Position numbers and translations under genes: made by a program | Source of the DNA: Polaribacter sargassicola | Lineage (GTDB): Bacteria > Bacteroidota > Bacteroidia > Flavobacteriales > Flavobacteriaceae | DNA: 64,000 nt | Reading direction: 5' to 3' | Assembly (NCBI RefSeq): GCF_021991835.1 | Contig: NZ_JAHDAU010000002.1 | Coordinates: 310,001-374,000 of the forward strand | The notes under the pieces: model-generated | Told to the model about the DNA's origin: nothing | The model's input: the letters and a program-made list of their open reading frames with translations, nothing else | Databases searched by the model: none | Part shown: positions 38,527 through 45,808 of the stretch, piece after piece | How the letters are laid out: each line of letters starts with the position of its first letter | Numbering within the stretch: the first letter of the stretch is position 1

Positions 38527-39516
38527 TTATTTTCCTTTTTCTTCTAAAACCACTCTTGTAGGTGTATCTACACCATTAATAATACTTTTTGTTCCTACAG
38601 CAACTGCTTGTATAGTTTGCGTAATTACCGTCATATTTAAAGTTTCTGCTTCATCAGAAACTTGATGATAATCTTTATCTACATCAATTGGTGTAGTAGA
38701 AAATGTGTGTGATGGTACTCCTAAACGAGCTAAGGATGCATTGTCTGATCTAAAAAATAAATTAAATTTGTCATACGGATCTGCAAATAATTGATACCCT
38801 GTACCCACTAAATTTTTCTGAATAATTTTACCAAAATCAGAACGTTCAAAACCAGTTAACCAAGCAGTATTTGGCCCAAAACTTGGTGTTTTACCAATCA
38901 TTTCTAAATTAATTCCGGCAACAAATTTTTCTGCATCAATTCCTTTCCCAAAATAAGTAGAACCAATTAAACCCATTTCTTCTCCTGTAAAAGCAGCAAA
39001 AACAATGGTTCTTTCGTTACCTACTTTCTTAAAATATTCTGCTAAAGCCAAAAGACCTGTAACACCAGATGCATCATCATTTGCACCATTATAAATTTTA
39101 TCTTCTCCTTTACCCTCATTTCCTAAATGATCATAATGTGCAGAAATAATTACATACTCGTCTTTTTTACTTTTTCCTTCTAAAACACCAATTACATTAA
39201 AAGCTGTTATTTCTTCTTTACTTCTTCTTGGTGTAAAATTAAAAGTTTGTCTATAAGTTTCTAAATCTTCAAAAGTTGTTAAACCTATTTTTTTAAACTC
39301 ATTTTCTATATAAACTGCTGCTTTTTCAATACCAGGAGTTCCTGTTTTTCTTCCTTCCATTTCATCAGAAGCAAGTGTATATAAATGTTTTTTTACAGTT
39401 AAAGAATCTATAAAAAAAGCACCTTCTGTACTTATTGAACTTTTATTAACATTTTTTGTACTATCACAAGAAATTATGCAAGCTGCTGCTGCAAATGTGA
39501 TTAATATTTTTTTCAT
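38527..39516 (-). CDS. M28-family metallopeptidase lipoprotein
   Basis: A 329-residue lipoprotein (lipobox Cys17, CIISC) with an M28 dizinc aminopeptidase domain. Visible site residues: ISAHYDHLG (zinc His127 and the adjacent catalytic Asp129), NGANDDASG (bridging Asp), FTGEEMGLIGS (catalytic Glu and zinc Glu), and DKDYHQVSDE (final zinc His). The third ligand region reads NLEMIG where NLDM(I/V)G is usual, a conservative Asp to Glu change. It would cleave amino acids from peptides at the cell envelope. It heads a minus-strand group with DUF4136 and TfoX-N genes. Confidence 0.9.
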   Translation of the reverse strand: MKKILITFAAAACIISCDSTKNVNKSSISTEGAFFIDSLTVKKHLYTLASDEMEGRKTGTPGIEKAAVYIENEFKKIGLTTFEDLETYRQTFNFTPRRSKEEITAFNVIGVLEGKSKKDEYVIISAHYDHLGNEGKGEDKIYNGANDDASGVTGLLALAEYFKKVGNERTIVFAAFTGEEMGLIGSTYFGKGIDAEKFVAGINLEMIGKTPSFGPNTAWLTGFERSDFGKIIQKNLVGTGYQLFADPYDKFNLFFRSDNASLARLGVPSHTFSTTPIDVDKDYHQVSDEAETLNMTVITQTIQAVAVGTKSIINGVDTPTRVVLEEKGK

Positions 39517-39560
39517 TATTATCGGTTTTTAAAAGCATAAATATAACTAATTTAATTCCG

Positions 39561-39568
39561 TATTTTTG
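39561..39568 (+). promoter_or_regulatory. -7 promoter box for kdsA
   Basis: The sequence TATTTTTG fits TAnnTTTG and lies 15 bp before the preferred ATG at 39,584. It overlaps an in-frame upstream TTG, arguing against that start. Confidence 0.55.
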
Positions 39569-39583
39569 TGCAAAATTTTACAA

Positions 39584-40402
39584 ATGATTTTATCTGAAAT
39601 TCCGAATATAAAACATACAGATGCAAATAACTTTTTTCTTTTAGCTGGTCCTTGTGCTATTGAAGGAGAAGAAATGGCGTTAAGAATTGCTGAAAAAGTA
39701 ATTACAATTACTGATAAATTAGAGATTCCTTATATTTTTAAAGGTAGTTTTAAAAAAGCCAATAGAAGTAGAATTGATAGTTTTACAGGAATTGGTGATG
39801 AAAAAGCTTTAAAAATTTTACGTAAAGTTTCTGAAACTTTTAATGTACCAACAGTTACAGATATTCATGAAGTTTCTGATGCTGCAAAAGCTGCAGAATA
39901 TGTAGATGTTTTACAAATTCCTGCTTTTTTAGTGCGTCAAACAGATTTGGTAGTTGCAGCTGCAAAAACAGGTAAGGTTGTCAACTTAAAAAAAGGACAA
40001 TTTATGAGTCCGGCTGCAATGAAACACGCTGTACAAAAAGTAAAAGATGCGGGTTCTAACAAAGCTTGGATAACGGATAGAGGAACCATGTTTGGTTACC
40101 AAGACATGATTGTAGATTTTAGAGGAATTCCAGAAATGCGCGAATTTGCGCCAACAATCTTAGATGTTACCCACTCTTTACAACAACCAAATCAGACTGC
40201 AGGAGTTACAGGCGGAAGACCAGAAATGATAGAAACTATTGCAAGAGCTGGCGTTGTAAACAATGTTGATGGTTTGTTTATAGAAACTCATTTTGATCCT
40301 GCAAATGCAAAATCTGACGGAGCAAATATGTTACATTTAAACAACTTAGAAAGCCTTTTAACTAATTTAGTTGCTATTAGAAAAACTATAAATAATTTAT
40401 AG
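39584..40402 (+). CDS. kdsA: 3-deoxy-8-phosphooctulonate (KDO-8-P) synthase
   Basis: A 272-residue enzyme that condenses arabinose-5-phosphate with phosphoenolpyruvate to give KDO-8-phosphate for the lipid A inner core. Motifs: FFLLAGPCAIEG, GSFKKANRSRIDSF, TDIHE, LKKGQFMSPAAMKHA, TDRGTMFGYQDMIVDFRGIP and VTHSLQQPNQ. The Asn in KANRS and Cys in GPCAIEG match the family. The ATG at 39,584 follows a promoter box and fits the usual N-terminus; an upstream TTG would add six residues. It is monocistronic, with a terminator downstream. It confirms a Gram-negative envelope with KDO. Confidence 0.96.
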   Translation: MILSEIPNIKHTDANNFFLLAGPCAIEGEEMALRIAEKVITITDKLEIPYIFKGSFKKANRSRIDSFTGIGDEKALKILRKVSETFNVPTVTDIHEVSDAAKAAEYVDVLQIPAFLVRQTDLVVAAAKTGKVVNLKKGQFMSPAAMKHAVQKVKDAGSNKAWITDRGTMFGYQDMIVDFRGIPEMREFAPTILDVTHSLQQPNQTAGVTGGRPEMIETIARAGVVNNVDGLFIETHFDPANAKSDGANMLHLNNLESLLTNLVAIRKTINNL

Positions 40403-40428
40403 TTTTCGTTTAAAAATATTAACACAAC

Positions 40429-40460
40429 AAAAAGCCTTCATTCTATTGAGGGCTTTTTTT
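40429..40460. terminator. Bidirectional terminator after kdsA
   Basis: The hairpin AAAAAGCCTTCA / TGAGGGCTTTTTTT (one G-T pair) includes the stop codon of the convergent DUF1801 gene in its loop. Confidence 0.85.
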
Positions 40461-40820
40461 ATAAAATCCTTTGTCTTTTAATTGATGAGCTTCTTCTAAG
40501 ACAGATAATAAAATGGTTTCATTAATATCTTCTAGCTTATAATATCTTAAAGATTTTACTACTTTTCTATTTTCAGAAATTAAATACTCGTTGTATTTTG
40601 TTAAATGAGCAGAAACCCAAAATGCTACATCTACATATCCTTTCTTTTTAGAAGGATTTAAATAACAAAAAGGTTTATCATCTAAATAATAAAAAGGAAT
40701 TTTCCATTTAAATTGCAAATCAACTTCCGGGAAACTGCTTTCTATTAAAATTTGCAAATGCATTAAAATAGATTTAAATGGTTCTGGCTGATTTAAGATG
40801 TATTCTTCTGCAGGTTTCAT
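40443..40820 (-). CDS. DUF1801-family protein
   Basis: A 125-residue cytoplasmic protein of the DUF1801 (YdhG-like) fold: PAEEYILNQPEPFKSIL start, LQFKWKIPFYYLDDKPFCYL core, KKKGYVDVAFW, and a Lys-rich closing helix. The family has a known fold but no agreed function. It is a single gene, convergent with kdsA and divergent from the DUF2809 gene 40 bp away. Confidence 0.85.
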   Translation of the reverse strand: MKPAEEYILNQPEPFKSILMHLQILIESSFPEVDLQFKWKIPFYYLDDKPFCYLNPSKKKGYVDVAFWVSAHLTKYNEYLISENRKVVKSLRYYKLEDINETILLSVLEEAHQLKDKGFYKKSPQ

Positions 40821-40860
40821 TTTTGTATTTTAGCTAAAATTATTAAAAAAATACAGAAAT

Positions 40861-41241
40861 ATGATAAAACTAAATGTAAAATATTTGCTTGCTTCTGTTT
40901 TATTATTAATTATAGAAATAGCTATAGCTCGTTACGCTACAGGCTTTATAAGACATACTTTGGGTGATTATCTTGTTGTAATTTTATTATATTTTTTAAT
41001 TAAAGGGTTTTTAAAAATTACAAATAAAAAAGCAGCTATAATTACCTTAATCTTTTCTTTTATTATAGAGTTTTTACAATTATCTAATCTTCAAAATATT
41101 TTTCCGGAAAAATATTCTAAAACAGTACAAATAATCTTAGGTACTTCTTTTAGTTATTTAGATTTAGTTGCTTACACTCTAGGTGTTTTAACTGTGTATA
41201 TAATTGATAGTTATTACCAAAAAACTAAAAATCTCTCTTAA
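40861..41241 (+). CDS. DUF2809-family membrane protein
   Basis: A 126-residue inner-membrane protein with four hydrophobic helices. The DUF2809 signature RHTLGDYLVVILLYFLIKGF is present, as is FIIEFLQL. The function is unknown; in some bacteria similar proteins sit near VanZ-like genes. The last 17 bp overlap the convergent DUF3820 gene. Confidence 0.85.
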   Translation: MIKLNVKYLLASVLLLIIEIAIARYATGFIRHTLGDYLVVILLYFLIKGFLKITNKKAAIITLIFSFIIEFLQLSNLQNIFPEKYSKTVQIILGTSFSYLDLVAYTLGVLTVYIIDSYYQKTKNLS

Positions 41242-41446
41242 TTTTTCTAACAATATCTTCTAATCCATTTAATTTTAACTCGTAAACCAACTCCATTTGT
41301 TTACCTAATTTACCATTAGGAAATCCTTTATTTCTATACCAAACGATATAATGTTCTGGTAAATCTATTAAAAAACGATCTTTATATTTACCAAATGGCA
41401 TTTTCATTTTTGCTAAATCTATAAGAAACTGTCTGTCTTGTAACAT
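41225..41446 (-). CDS. DUF3820-family small protein
   Basis: A 73-residue protein. The frame can be extended to 41,557, but the extension overlaps a promoter box of the opposite strand and lacks the conserved start. The ATG at 41,446 gives MLQDRQFLIDLAKMKMPFGK, the DUF3820 pattern (MPFGKYKGR-type), followed by LPEHYIVWYRNKGFP. The same short motif occurs in exonuclease-associated and stand-alone proteins; the function is not established. It is transcribed away from ssrA. Confidence 0.85.
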   Translation of the reverse strand: MLQDRQFLIDLAKMKMPFGKYKDRFLIDLPEHYIVWYRNKGFPNGKLGKQMELVYELKLNGLEDIVRKIKRDF

Positions 41447-41546
41447 TTTATATTTTAAAGAAATTACAGAAATACATTCTGTAAAATTGGTATAATATTT
41501 GCTCGAAGATATTAGAATTAATAATGAAAAGCAATTGTATTTTTTA

Positions 41547-41554
41547 TACTTTTG
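41547..41554 (+). promoter_or_regulatory. -7 promoter box for the ssrA leader
   Basis: The sequence TACTTTTG fits TAnnTTTG. Transcription would begin about 7 bp later, at or next to the first base of the predicted leader stem (GCGTTA at 41,561). Confidence 0.65.
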
Positions 41555-41560
41555 CAAACT

Positions 41561-41672
41561 GCGTTAAGGATTGAACGATTTGTTTGAGTTCTTTTGTGAA
41601 ATGTAATGGAACAAAAAACGAGTAGTGAAAGCCTGACTTTAGCTTTAAATGCTTTTAAAGCAAAGTAACGCC
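41561..41672 (+). ncRNA. Predicted structured RNA leader upstream of ssrA
   Basis: The outer stem GCGTTA (41,561-41,566) pairs perfectly with TAACGC (41,666-41,671). Inside, a strong hairpin ACTTT-A-GCTTTAAA / TTTAAAGC-A-AAAGT (loop TGCT at 41,650-41,653) has one A-A mismatch. A GAAC/GTTC pair in the 5' half suggests a second hairpin. The segment begins about where the promoter at 41,547 would start transcription and ends 15 bp before mature tmRNA, with no terminator in between. It is either the processed 5' leader of pre-tmRNA or a separate small RNA. A known Flavobacteria RNA motif (for example Flavo-1) is possible; I could not check. Confidence 0.5.
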
Positions 41673-41687
41673 CTAATTATTATTACT

Positions 41688-42078
41688 GGGGACGACTGGT
41701 TTTGACAGCAAGGACAGTAAATTTGTAAGCATACCGAGTTATGAAATTATACTCGTTAAACCTAATTTCAACTTTTTAAACGGCGAAGATAACTACGCTT
41801 TAGCTGCTTAATCCGAATCATAGTAGGATTGGCCTAGGCACACAAGGTGTGCAAGCTTTATGTCCACGAAAAGCCTTTGTTTATGGCGTTTCATTTTTGG
41901 GCATCGTAAAAATAGACATAGAAAACCTGAAACTTCGGCAGGTTTTTGAAACTAAAGAAGTTAAGCTAAAAGCAGATTGTTCTTAATCAGCTTTTTGTCG
42001 AAAATCAAGAAAGAACTAAGTATGTAGAAAGCTTTTTGGCTGCTTGTTTGGACCCGAGTTCGATTCTCGGCGTCTCCA
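41688..42078 (+). ncRNA. ssrA: Transfer-messenger RNA
   Basis: The 5' end GGGGACGACTGGTTTTGACAG and the 3' end GAGTTCGATTCTCGGCGTCTCC are the standard tmRNA termini. GGGGACG pairs with CGTCTCC to make the acceptor stem, and GAGTTCGATTCTC forms the T arm; CCA is not encoded. The tag reading frame at 41,782-41,811 reads GGC GAA GAT AAC TAC GCT TTA GCT GCT TAA, giving GEDNYALAA, a typical Bacteroidota proteolysis tag. It rescues stalled ribosomes with SmpB. A structured leader with its own promoter lies upstream and a terminator follows. The 3' end of ssrA is a known integration site, and mobile-element genes begin just after it. Confidence 0.97.
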
Positions 42079-42083
42079 CAACT

Positions 42084-42124
42084 AAAAACCTCAACCGATT
42101 GTAAATCAATTTGTTGAGGTTTTT
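42084..42124 (+). terminator. Terminator downstream of ssrA
   Basis: The stem AAAAACCTCAAC / GTTGAGGTTTTT has a 17-nt loop and starts 5 bp after the tmRNA discriminator base. Confidence 0.8.
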
Positions 42125-42565
42125 ACATATCCAAAACAACTATTCTTGTGTCCAGATTTGTGTCCACTTTTCATTTAAACAAACATACATCACCTTCCTT
42201 TACTCTAAAAGCCGGTAATATAGAAAATAAGTACTTCTTTTATTATGCTACTAAATATCTTTCTAATGAAAGTCAATTGCACCATATATAAATAACAAAA
42301 CAAATATTAAACTTACAAAAGAACAGACAAATTTATTCCATGCAAAAAGAGGTTTGAAAAAGCGACAAACTAAATAAAACCTGATTACGAAAGTAATTAT
42401 AAACAGATCTTACGATTTTTAATCTCTTCATTTTAAACAATTTTTTTTAAAAAAATAAAAAAATTATAAGTTTATATTTTAAATATTAGTTCATAACTTT
42501 GATAAGGTACTTTACAAAGACTTCATTAAAATATTTACAAATTCAACTACAAAATAAAAATCTAA
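42125..42565. other. Non-coding junction between ssrA and element genes
   Basis: About 440 bp without a recognisable gene. It holds a pair of TGTGTCCA direct repeats (42,147-42,154 and 42,159-42,166), a layout I associate with the ends of tRNA/tmRNA-integrated elements in this phylum. A -7 box TAACTTTG at 42,494-42,501 lies upstream of the next gene. No integrase reading frame remains. A 38-codon open stretch near 42,172-42,290 lacks a start codon and similarity I can recognise. Confidence 0.5.
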
Positions 42566-43093
42566 ATGAGAAAAACACTAAGGGAATTACATTTTGAAAT
42601 AGAACATATAATGAATCTAAGTGTACAAGAATTGAATACAAGTTCAAAAAAAGAGTTGTTAGAACATCTAAAAGAATTAAAATGGAATTGTAAATATGTT
42701 GAAGCCGAAAAAAAAAGACATACATACAGCTATAATATTCAATCTAATGCTGAACGTCGTATTATAGATATAGAAAAACAAATGGAAATTATAAATGAAA
42801 TTATAAACCAAGAAGAAACTGTAAAAAATAAAGAGATTAATTCTTCAATGACACATCCATTTGAAAATGATAAAATGTTAGAACTCTTTAATTACATAAT
42901 AAGAAATTGGGATTACAACAAAGATTTAAAATACGCATACATCTTTAATGAATTAATGCCTGAAAACCAACCTCCTGGTAAATACGAAAATTACATTAGG
43001 AAAAATCACAAACAAATTGGTAAGTTCAACTACAACAATGCAAATTCAAAAACAGTAATCGATAACTTAAGACAAATAATTAACTCTCAATAA
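42566..43093 (+). CDS. Unknown coiled-coil protein of the ssrA element
   Basis: A 175-residue cytoplasmic protein that I do not recognise. Residues about 5-85 are strongly helical with heptad-like spacing (LREL, IEHIMNLSVQEL, LLEHLKELKWN, IDIEKQMEIINEIINQ), suggesting a coiled coil. The C-terminal half (about 95-175) is a compact, Asn/Tyr-rich unit (MLELFNYIIRNWDYNKDLKY, NYIRKNHKQIGKFNY). It precedes the HTH and DUF3987 genes on the same strand, so it likely belongs to the mobile element. A -7 box TAACTTTG lies 64 bp upstream. Confidence 0.65.
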   Translation: MRKTLRELHFEIEHIMNLSVQELNTSSKKELLEHLKELKWNCKYVEAEKKRHTYSYNIQSNAERRIIDIEKQMEIINEIINQEETVKNKEINSSMTHPFENDKMLELFNYIIRNWDYNKDLKYAYIFNELMPENQPPGKYENYIRKNHKQIGKFNYNNANSKTVIDNLRQIINSQ

Positions 43094-43183
43094 TTTTATC
43101 TATAAACCAAGATAATTTATCTATATATATCACACTATCTAAATATGATATTTGCATCATTATTAATTAAAAATTTTCAAATA

Positions 43184-43462
43184 ATGAAACAAGTACAATT
43201 AGTGAATATCACGCTAGAAGAGCTCAACTTAGCAATCTTTAATCACTTCGATAAGAAGATAGATGAATTAAAAAAATTCTACCAACCGAAAGAACCTAAA
43301 AAATACCTTACAAGGTTGGAGGTGTCAGAATTGTTATCTATGGACATTTCGAGTGTTCATAATATGACTAAAAAAGGGATCCTGAAGAAATACCAAATTT
43401 CTGGAAGGGTCCTTTATATTAGATCAGAGGTAGAAAGTTCAATTATAAAAATACAAAATTAA
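43184..43462 (+). CDS. Excisionase-like helix-turn-helix protein
   Basis: The ATG at 43,184 gives 92 residues; an upstream ATG at 43,145 would add 13 hydrophobic residues and is less likely. The C-terminal half has the MerR/excisionase-type winged helix pattern YLTRLEVSELLSMDISSVHN, then KKGILKKYQISGRVLYIRSEVE. Such proteins bind element ends or promoters and often act as excision factors or regulators in Bacteroidota elements. The DUF3987 gene starts 6 bp after its stop codon, so the two are one operon. Confidence 0.85.
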   Translation: MKQVQLVNITLEELNLAIFNHFDKKIDELKKFYQPKEPKKYLTRLEVSELLSMDISSVHNMTKKGILKKYQISGRVLYIRSEVESSIIKIQN

Positions 43463-43468
43463 TTGGTC

Positions 43469-44797
43469 ATGAAAAAATCTACCTCAAAAGCTGAAGATGC
43501 TTCAAATTTAAATAATCAACAGGCTTTGGATTCAATTGTAAAAAGTGAATCAAATCAAAATCAATGTTTTCCAGTAGAAATATTTCCAGAGATCATTCAG
43601 TCCCTAATAAACAATGCTAAAAATACTGTAGGTTATAATCCAGAATATTTAAGTGCAGGAATTCTATCAACTTGTGCAACGTCCATTGGTAGTTCCGTAA
43701 AGTTGTTTAACGGATCCTATAACAATCCTCCTATTTTATGGTTAAACATAATCGGACGATCTGGAGAAGGTAAAACACATCCCTTAAAATTTGCTAAACA
43801 ACCTATTTCAGAAATGGATAAAAAAAATTATAACAAGTTCCTATCCTCCATGAAGAAATATTCGAACTCCAAGGAGAAAGAGAAAGAGAAACCTATCTAT
43901 AATAAAATTATTCTTAGTGACTTTACTCCAGAAAAACTATCCGAAACCCTTCAGCATAACAACAAAGGTGTTTTAATTTTTAGAGATGAACTCTTAGGAT
44001 GGATCAAGAGTTTTGACAAATATAAAAAAGGTGGAGATCAGCAAATGTATTTAGAGTTCTTTAATGGTGACACCATATCTGTAGATAGGGTATCCAAAGC
44101 TCCAATTCGTGTTGAAAACCCTAATGTAAATATTCTTGGAGGTATGCAACCAAAGGTTCTAAAAGACATGGCCTCTAACAATAGAGAGGAGGACGGATTT
44201 TTAGCTCGTTTCTTATTTGTATATCCTCAAAATCTAAAACCAAATATATTTACCGGTAAAAAAATAGATGATAGCCACTATCAAAGCTACAATAAGTTGG
44301 TTCAAGGTTTATTTAGGACAACCAAGAAAACTTTAACAACATCCCAAAGTCAAATAAAAATTTACAAAGAATGGCAAAGTAAAAAAATTAAAGAGTGTCA
44401 CCATGACGATCTAGAAACATTAATACAATCGAAATTAGAAACCTATGTTTGGAGACTTGCATTAATTCTAGAAATGATGAATAAAACATCGAAAGGCAAC
44501 TCTTGTAATCAGTTATCGGATAGTAGCTTAAATAATGCTTTAATATTGGTTGAATATTTTAGAAATAATGCTTTACGTGTCTATAACAAGTTATCTTCTA
44601 CAAACCCCCTAGATAGCTTTTCTGATAACAAAAAGGAAATTTTTAAAAACTTACCAATGAAATTTAAAAAAGGTGATCATGCTGAATTATTTAAAAAGCA
44701 TGGAGTTAGTGGAGGTTCTTTAGCACGTTTTTTAAATAAAAAGGAATTATTTAAAAGAGTTGATAGTAAAGGAAATTATAAGAAGATGTTTGATTAA
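43469..44797 (+). CDS. DUF3987 ATPase/primase-helicase-like protein
   Basis: A 442-residue protein. A TTG two codons upstream is ignored in favour of the ATG at 43,469. Walker A is GRSGEGKT at residues 96-103 (IIGRSGEGKTHPLKF), the Walker B-like strand is GVLIFRDELLGW, and the YLEFFNGDTISVDRVSK, VNILGGMQPKVLKDM and DGFLARFLFVYP blocks are typical of DUF3987. Family members occur in mobile elements and are thought to act in element DNA replication or mobilisation. The protein is shorter than many homologues and has no N-terminal primase domain. It forms an operon with the HTH gene and ends at a terminator. Confidence 0.88.
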   Translation: MKKSTSKAEDASNLNNQQALDSIVKSESNQNQCFPVEIFPEIIQSLINNAKNTVGYNPEYLSAGILSTCATSIGSSVKLFNGSYNNPPILWLNIIGRSGEGKTHPLKFAKQPISEMDKKNYNKFLSSMKKYSNSKEKEKEKPIYNKIILSDFTPEKLSETLQHNNKGVLIFRDELLGWIKSFDKYKKGGDQQMYLEFFNGDTISVDRVSKAPIRVENPNVNILGGMQPKVLKDMASNNREEDGFLARFLFVYPQNLKPNIFTGKKIDDSHYQSYNKLVQGLFRTTKKTLTTSQSQIKIYKEWQSKKIKECHHDDLETLIQSKLETYVWRLALILEMMNKTSKGNSCNQLSDSSLNNALILVEYFRNNALRVYNKLSSTNPLDSFSDNKKEIFKNLPMKFKKGDHAELFKKHGVSGGSLARFLNKKELFKRVDSKGNYKKMFD

Positions 44798-44815
44798 GAG
44801 AGCTTAATTTTAAGA

Positions 44816-44848
44816 CTAACCACCTATTAAAAGTAGGTGGTTTTTTAT
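44816..44848 (+). terminator. Terminator after the DUF3987 gene
   Basis: The stem AACCACCTATT / AAGTAGGTGGTT is followed by TTTTATT. Confidence 0.85.
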
Positions 44849-44854
44849 TACTCA

Positions 44855-45123
44855 TTACCTACCTTACCAATCGCTTACCACTATCAAATCTCCCTAAACC
44901 CCTACCACTGTTGATGTTTACCACGATTACCAGGTTTACCCTCTGCCCCACAGTCAGATAAACATCAAAAAATATTACTTAAATACCTTTTACTATCTTC
45001 CATCATTCTTGTACTACTAGGAGCACTAGACCTACAGATTTGATAAATCAGAAAAAGTACTTTTTAACGGGAGGCTCTCTAAACTCTTATCAAAATTATT
45101 CACCACATTACCGAGTCATTACC
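44855..45123. repeat. TTACC(A) repeat cluster in a non-coding region
   Basis: TTACC or TTACCA occurs at 44,855, 44,864, 44,875, 44,918, 44,927, 44,936, 45,108 and 45,118, with a partial copy (TACCA) at 44,903. Several copies are exactly 9 bp apart. The rest of 44,849-45,236 has no supported gene; only 15-17-codon frames are present. The strand is unusually C-rich for this genome. Iteron-like binding sites, a transfer/replication origin, or decay of a repeat-rich coding tail are all possible. Confidence 0.55.
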
Positions 45124-45236
45124 AAGAAAAAAAAAAAACTATGACCTTTGATATTATTGACTGTACCCCCTCACAACCCTATACATTAATCTAAAATATT
45201 ATTAACAAGTATTTAATAGAATACATAAACAACAAC

Positions 45237-45271
45237 AAAAAGATACAACAAAAGTTGCATCTTTTTTTTTT
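45237..45271. terminator. Terminator at the end of the 119-residue minus-strand gene
   Basis: The stem AAAAAGATACAAC / GTTGCATCTTTTT has one mismatch and an AAAA loop, flanked by long A and T runs; usable in both directions. Confidence 0.75.
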
Positions 45272-45629
45272 AATTACTATTTTCTACAAAAGCGACTACT
45301 TCACTCATCATAGATTCCCAAGCGAACCATGAAAGCCAATTAAAATATTTAATCTCATCTTGTGGACTTGGTTTATTATCAAGCTTTCCACATTCATTTT
45401 CAAAGTCATCTAGAATTTGTAATATTGATAAATGATGCCTTTTTGCAAAAGCTACAGTATCCTTATAATAAATCATTCCAGGAACAGATCCGCTATCTGC
45501 TGCATAATAATCTTGTGGATGTTTAATTAATTGTTTCCATTCTATTCCACCTTGCTTTAATATTTTTTTATGGAATTCTGGAAAGGAGCTGTAGTTTTCT
45601 AAAAACTGTTTTTTACTTAGTTTAGACAT
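45270..45629 (-). CDS. Unknown small protein
   Basis: A 119-residue acidic cytoplasmic protein. It is aromatic-rich with conserved-looking segments (YAADSGSVPGMIYYKDTVAF, LQILDDFENEC, YFNWLSWFAWESMMSEVVAF). I do not recognise the family with confidence; similar proteins appear in flavobacterial accessory regions. It is the only minus-strand gene between ssrA and the window end, between the element core and the copper block. It may belong to either or be independent. Confidence 0.65.
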   Translation of the reverse strand: MSKLSKKQFLENYSSFPEFHKKILKQGGIEWKQLIKHPQDYYAADSGSVPGMIYYKDTVAFAKRHHLSILQILDDFENECGKLDNKPSPQDEIKYFNWLSWFAWESMMSEVVAFVENSN

Positions 45630-45695
45630 AATTATTGTTTATGTCTAAGGCTTTGAAGAGGTTTATTAGCCTTCAAATTAGAAAATCCATTCATT

Positions 45696-45728
45696 ATGAA
45701 AAAAATCTCAAAATCAATAAATAGTTAA
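45696..45728 (+). other. Ten-codon open frame, possible gene remnant
   Basis: ATG AAA AAA ATC TCA AAA TCA ATA AAT AGT TAA looks like the first codons of a signal peptide gene stopped early. It may be a truncated gene start, a leader peptide or chance. Confidence 0.2.
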
Positions 45729-45792
45729 ACCAAGTGAGTTATTTTTTTTTTTTATTTTAACATAAAATTCAACTTTTTTTATTACATTATTG

Positions 45793-45800
45793 TACATTTG
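45793..45800 (+). promoter_or_regulatory. -7 promoter box at the head of the copper block
   Basis: The sequence TACATTTG fits TAnnTTTG. The ATG of the first copper-block gene is only 8 bp beyond, so the mRNA leader would be very short. Confidence 0.55.
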
Positions 45801-45808
45801 TATTCGGA

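Larger units (their letters stand above)
42125..45269. mobile_element. Remnant of an ssrA-integrated element
   Basis: The block directly follows the 3' end of ssrA. It contains an unknown coiled-coil gene, an excisionase-like HTH gene and a DUF3987 ATPase gene, the usual core of Bacteroidota mobilisable or integrative elements, then a repeat-rich non-coding region. Integrase, relaxase and a second copy of the ssrA 3' end were not found in the window. Either these have been lost or the far end lies beyond 64,000, which would place the copper genes inside the element. The right boundary given is only the end of the recognisable core. Confidence 0.45.

Noticed and set aside
41447..41557. N-terminal extension of the DUF3820 gene
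   Set aside because: It begins with TTG, overlaps the ssrA promoter box on the other strand and lacks conserved residues; the ATG at 41,446 fits the family.
42172..42290. Integrase remnant just after ssrA
   Set aside because: An open stretch of about 38 codons exists, but it has no start codon and no recombinase motif I could recognise.
44855..44940. CRISPR array
   Set aside because: The TTACC(A) units are only 5-6 bp, unevenly spaced and have no spacer-repeat structure or cas genes.
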